A DNA stretch of 64,000 nucleotides from Varibaculum massiliense (GTDB taxonomy: Bacteria > Actinomycetota > Actinomycetes > Actinomycetales > Actinomycetaceae), in contig NZ_FNWI01000004.1 in the NCBI RefSeq assembly GCF_900106855.1, positions 186,001-250,000 of the forward strand, given 5' to 3'. Positions within the stretch are counted from its first letter, which is position 1, and each line of letters begins with the position of its first letter. This document shows, in pieces, positions 61,694 through 64,000 of the stretch. The notes beneath the pieces are model-generated. The model saw nothing but the letters and a program-made list of their open reading frames with translations. It did not search any database and was not told the DNA's origin. The position numbers were made by a program, and so were the translations under genes.

Positions 61694-63508
61694 GTGAATG
61701 ATCACCAAGTTAGCGAATCAGAAAAAGATGCAGCGGCAAATATCAAGCTGACCAGCAAACAAGGTAAAGCCGCATTACGAGAACTCTTAGCTCCCGTACA
61801 AATGGCGCTGCGAGTCGGTCAAGTAATGGCCGTTATCTCCGCTATTTTGCGAGTTTTTCCTTTCGTTGCTCTAGTGGGGATCGGCAACGAACTCCTAACT
61901 TCACTAGGTAATGGCGCATCCCCCAGGCAAAGCGTCATCATATTTTGGGTAAAGGTGTTAATCGGAACATTTTGTGGAGGGCTACTCGCCTATTTTGTGG
62001 GCTTGTTGGTTACCCATATTGCAGATCATCGCCTATCCGCAAGTATTCAGCAAAAGATTATCCGTTTTCTGGGGCAAGCTCCTTTAACTTGGTTTAGCGA
62101 TAACACTTCCGGACATGTGCGTAAAGTACTGCAAGACGATGTAAAGAATCTACATGTGCTAGTAGCACACCGCCCCGTAGATTCACTGATCGCTACCCTA
62201 GTGCCCATATTTTGCGCGGGTTATACCTTCACTATTGATTTAAGACTCGGACTTTTAGTAATTGTTACGGTGCCGATTTACATCATTGCCTACGCGGTGA
62301 TGATGCGGGGAATGAGCGATAAATCCTTAGAACTTGATGCAAAACTTGATCAGGTTTCCTCCGCAATGGTGGAGTTTGTAAAAGGCATCCAGGTGGTTAA
62401 AACTTTTGGGATCACCGGAAAAGCACACCGCAAGTATGCCCACAGCGCTAATGAAGCCTGTGACTATATGGAGGAATGGAATCGTCCAATGGTGCATGCG
62501 GCTTCCCTGACTACCGCCCTCACCTCTACCCCATTGATCGTTCTCTTATTTGGTATTGTCGGCCCCTGGTTCGTCTCCAAGCATTGGGTTAGTCCGGTAG
62601 AAGTAGTTGCCGGTTGTTTAATTGCCATCGCGCTGCCCTCATCAATTAACCTGGTAACCCAGCTTGCTTGGAATTACCAGTTAGCGGGTGCCGCGGCCAA
62701 AAGGATTCTTGATCTTCTTAGGGTAAAGCCCCTCTCCTGCCCGGATCAGTCACTGCATTTACCCCAAGACGCAAGCATCGAATTTAAAAATGTATCGCTC
62801 AGCTATGGCCATACCCTAGCTTTGGATAATGTTTCCTTACGTTGTGCGCCCGGTACAGTAACCGCTCTCATGGGGCCATCAGGGGCCGGGAAAACCACCC
62901 TGGCCAAATTGGCCGCCCGCTTCCTGGATCCCGATACGGGCACAGTACTAATCGGTGGAGTCAACCTTAAAGAACTGAGTAGAACCGATCTCTACCGTCA
63001 CCTGGGGTTCGTCCTGCAAGATGCGCAGCTCTTGCGGGCTTCCATTCGCGACAATATTTCTATCGGGCGACACGATGCAGATGAAGCCGAGATTATTAAC
63101 GCTGCTCGCCAGGCACAGATTCATGACGAAATCATGGCACTACCTAAAGGATATGACAGTGTTGTCGGGGAAGATTTGAAGCTATCTGGGGGGCAAGCTC
63201 AGCGGATTGCCATCGCCAGAACCTTACTATTGGATGCGCCGATACTCATATTGGATGAGGCAGCAGCCATGGTAGATCCGGAATGTGAAGCACAAATCCA
63301 AAAAGCTATTAACCATCTGATGGCCGGACGTACTGTTCTGGTTATTGATCACCGCCCAGATTCAGTCAAGAACGTCGATCAAATCGTCCTCCTTGATAAA
63401 GGAGAGCTGGTGGCCTGCGGTAATCACCAGAAGCTACAAAATATAGAACTCTACCGCCGCCTGTGGTCGGCATCCAATGTTGAGCTTACGGAAGGAGGAC
63501 GAAACTAA
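61694..63508 (+). CDS. ABC half-transporter, permease fused to ATPase
   Basis: The 604-residue protein has an exporter-type six-helix membrane domain (about residues 35-330) and an ABC ATPase with GPSGAGKTT, the Q-loop QDAQLLRASIRDNI, LSGGQAQRIAIARTL and the H-loop DHRPDSV. The Walker B region reads LILDEAAAMVDPE. Exporter-fold pairs of this kind, such as IrtA/IrtB of mycobacteria and YbtP/YbtQ of Yersinia, import siderophores. The GTG start has GAGGAAG upstream. It pairs with the next gene and belongs to the iron-box operon. Confidence 0.88.
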   Translation: MNDHQVSESEKDAAANIKLTSKQGKAALRELLAPVQMALRVGQVMAVISAILRVFPFVALVGIGNELLTSLGNGASPRQSVIIFWVKVLIGTFCGGLLAYFVGLLVTHIADHRLSASIQQKIIRFLGQAPLTWFSDNTSGHVRKVLQDDVKNLHVLVAHRPVDSLIATLVPIFCAGYTFTIDLRLGLLVIVTVPIYIIAYAVMMRGMSDKSLELDAKLDQVSSAMVEFVKGIQVVKTFGITGKAHRKYAHSANEACDYMEEWNRPMVHAASLTTALTSTPLIVLLFGIVGPWFVSKHWVSPVEVVAGCLIAIALPSSINLVTQLAWNYQLAGAAAKRILDLLRVKPLSCPDQSLHLPQDASIEFKNVSLSYGHTLALDNVSLRCAPGTVTALMGPSGAGKTTLAKLAARFLDPDTGTVLIGGVNLKELSRTDLYRHLGFVLQDAQLLRASIRDNISIGRHDADEAEIINAARQAQIHDEIMALPKGYDSVVGEDLKLSGGQAQRIAIARTLLLDAPILILDEAAAMVDPECEAQIQKAINHLMAGRTVLVIDHRPDSVKNVDQIVLLDKGELVACGNHQKLQNIELYRRLWSASNVELTEGGRN

Positions 63509-63509
63509 A

Positions 63510-64000
63510 ATGAATAAGTCAACGGGAGCTATCGACATAATTCGAACAAATTTCCGCCTCAGCGCCAACTCTCAAAATCACAGCAGGAGTATCAGCTGGG
63601 CAGCTCGGATCATCAGCGGCATTGCGCAGGGGGTAGGCTTACTTGCGCTGATTCAGCTCGCAAATACCTGGGCTAGCAGGCAGGAAGAAACCGCCAATAA
63701 CGCTAACCTCTGGATCTTAACCCTGCTCGTCACGGCGATTATCGGAGCGATCAGTATCTACATACGAGATCGGTTCTCCTACGAAGGCGCGTTTTCGGTG
63801 ATGCGTTCTGTCCATCGCCGCGTCGGGGATCAGTTGGCAAAACTGCCCCTGGGATGGTTCTCCACTGATACTACCGGGCGTTTGTCCCGTCTAGGGGCAG
63901 CTACTGTCAATGAGCTCGGCAATCTGAGTGCCCATTTGCTCACGGAACTGTCTGCCGCCACCGTCACTTTGCTGACGCTGCTTGCTGGTCTGCTCTGGTG
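63510..64000 (+). CDS. ABC half-transporter, partner of the preceding gene, 3' end outside the window
   Basis: A frame opens at ATG 63510, one base after the previous stop, with GGAGG about 12 bases upstream, and runs to the window edge (163 codons). It encodes MNKSTGAIDIIRTNFRLSAN and the first helices of an exporter-type membrane domain. The conserved coupling region is LPLGWFSTDTTGRLSRLGAA. The ATPase domain lies beyond the window. Together with the preceding gene it would form a heterodimer. Confidence 0.85.
   Translation, partial: MNKSTGAIDIIRTNFRLSANSQNHSRSISWAARIISGIAQGVGLLALIQLANTWASRQEETANNANLWILTLLVTAIIGAISIYIRDRFSYEGAFSVMRSVHRRVGDQLAKLPLGWFSTDTTGRLSRLGAATVNELGNLSAHLLTELSAATVTLLTLLAGLLW

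Overview
The window reads as chromosomal DNA of a moderate-GC actinobacterium, most likely of the family Actinomycetaceae (a Varibaculum- or Mobiluncus-like organism is my guess, not a proven placement). The pointers are the actinobacterial order xerD-parA-scpA-scpB-rluB-tyrA-cmk-der, a GTP-type PEP carboxykinase, sortase-anchored pilins of the SpaA type, a DtxR/IdeR-type iron box, and many genes that start 6-7 bases after a TANNNT -10 box, which suggests leaderless transcripts.

Layout. 1-7250 is a minus-strand core block: XerD, ParA, condensin partners ScpA/ScpB, RluB, TyrA, Cmk and the 5' part of Der. 7.3-9.2 kb holds a YciI-like gene and an AAA+/DUF4143 ATPase preceded by a 23-bp tandem repeat. 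9.2-16 kb holds ychF, a membrane-anchored esterase, ispH, and xseA-xseB with a membrane protein. 16-26.5 kb is a surface pilus locus on the minus strand: a giant adhesin or minor pilin (leucine-rich repeats followed by SpaA-type domains) translationally coupled to a major pilin. Its secretion signal lies in a separate frame across a run of seven G, so the gene is either phase-variable and off here, or broken. A decayed SpaA-domain remnant lies just downstream. No sortase gene is in the window.

26.6-42 kb is mostly housekeeping: greA, hemolysin III, a prenyl diphosphate synthase, AI-2E and BI-1 membrane proteins, nhaA, hisS, gltX with adjacent tRNA-Gln and tRNA-Glu genes, a MalY-type lyase, an FAH-family enzyme and a SNF2 helicase. 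A tRNA with anticodon UAA and a short variable arm sits upstream of the BI-1 gene. 42.2-47.5 kb is a second large surface protein with Rib/YPDG, putative-Ig and thrombospondin type 3 repeats.

47.9-58.5 kb is a more variable stretch: nitroreductase-like protein, EamA exporter, lactate permease, KtrB/KtrA potassium uptake with a possible attenuator in its leader, a HTH-LicC-LicA phosphocholine fusion protein, two unrecognised genes, and PEP carboxykinase. 58.8-64 kb is a tightly packed plus-strand operon under an iron box: ECF S, T and A components followed by two exporter-fold ABC half-transporters. I read it as an iron, siderophore or heme acquisition system. The last gene runs off the window.
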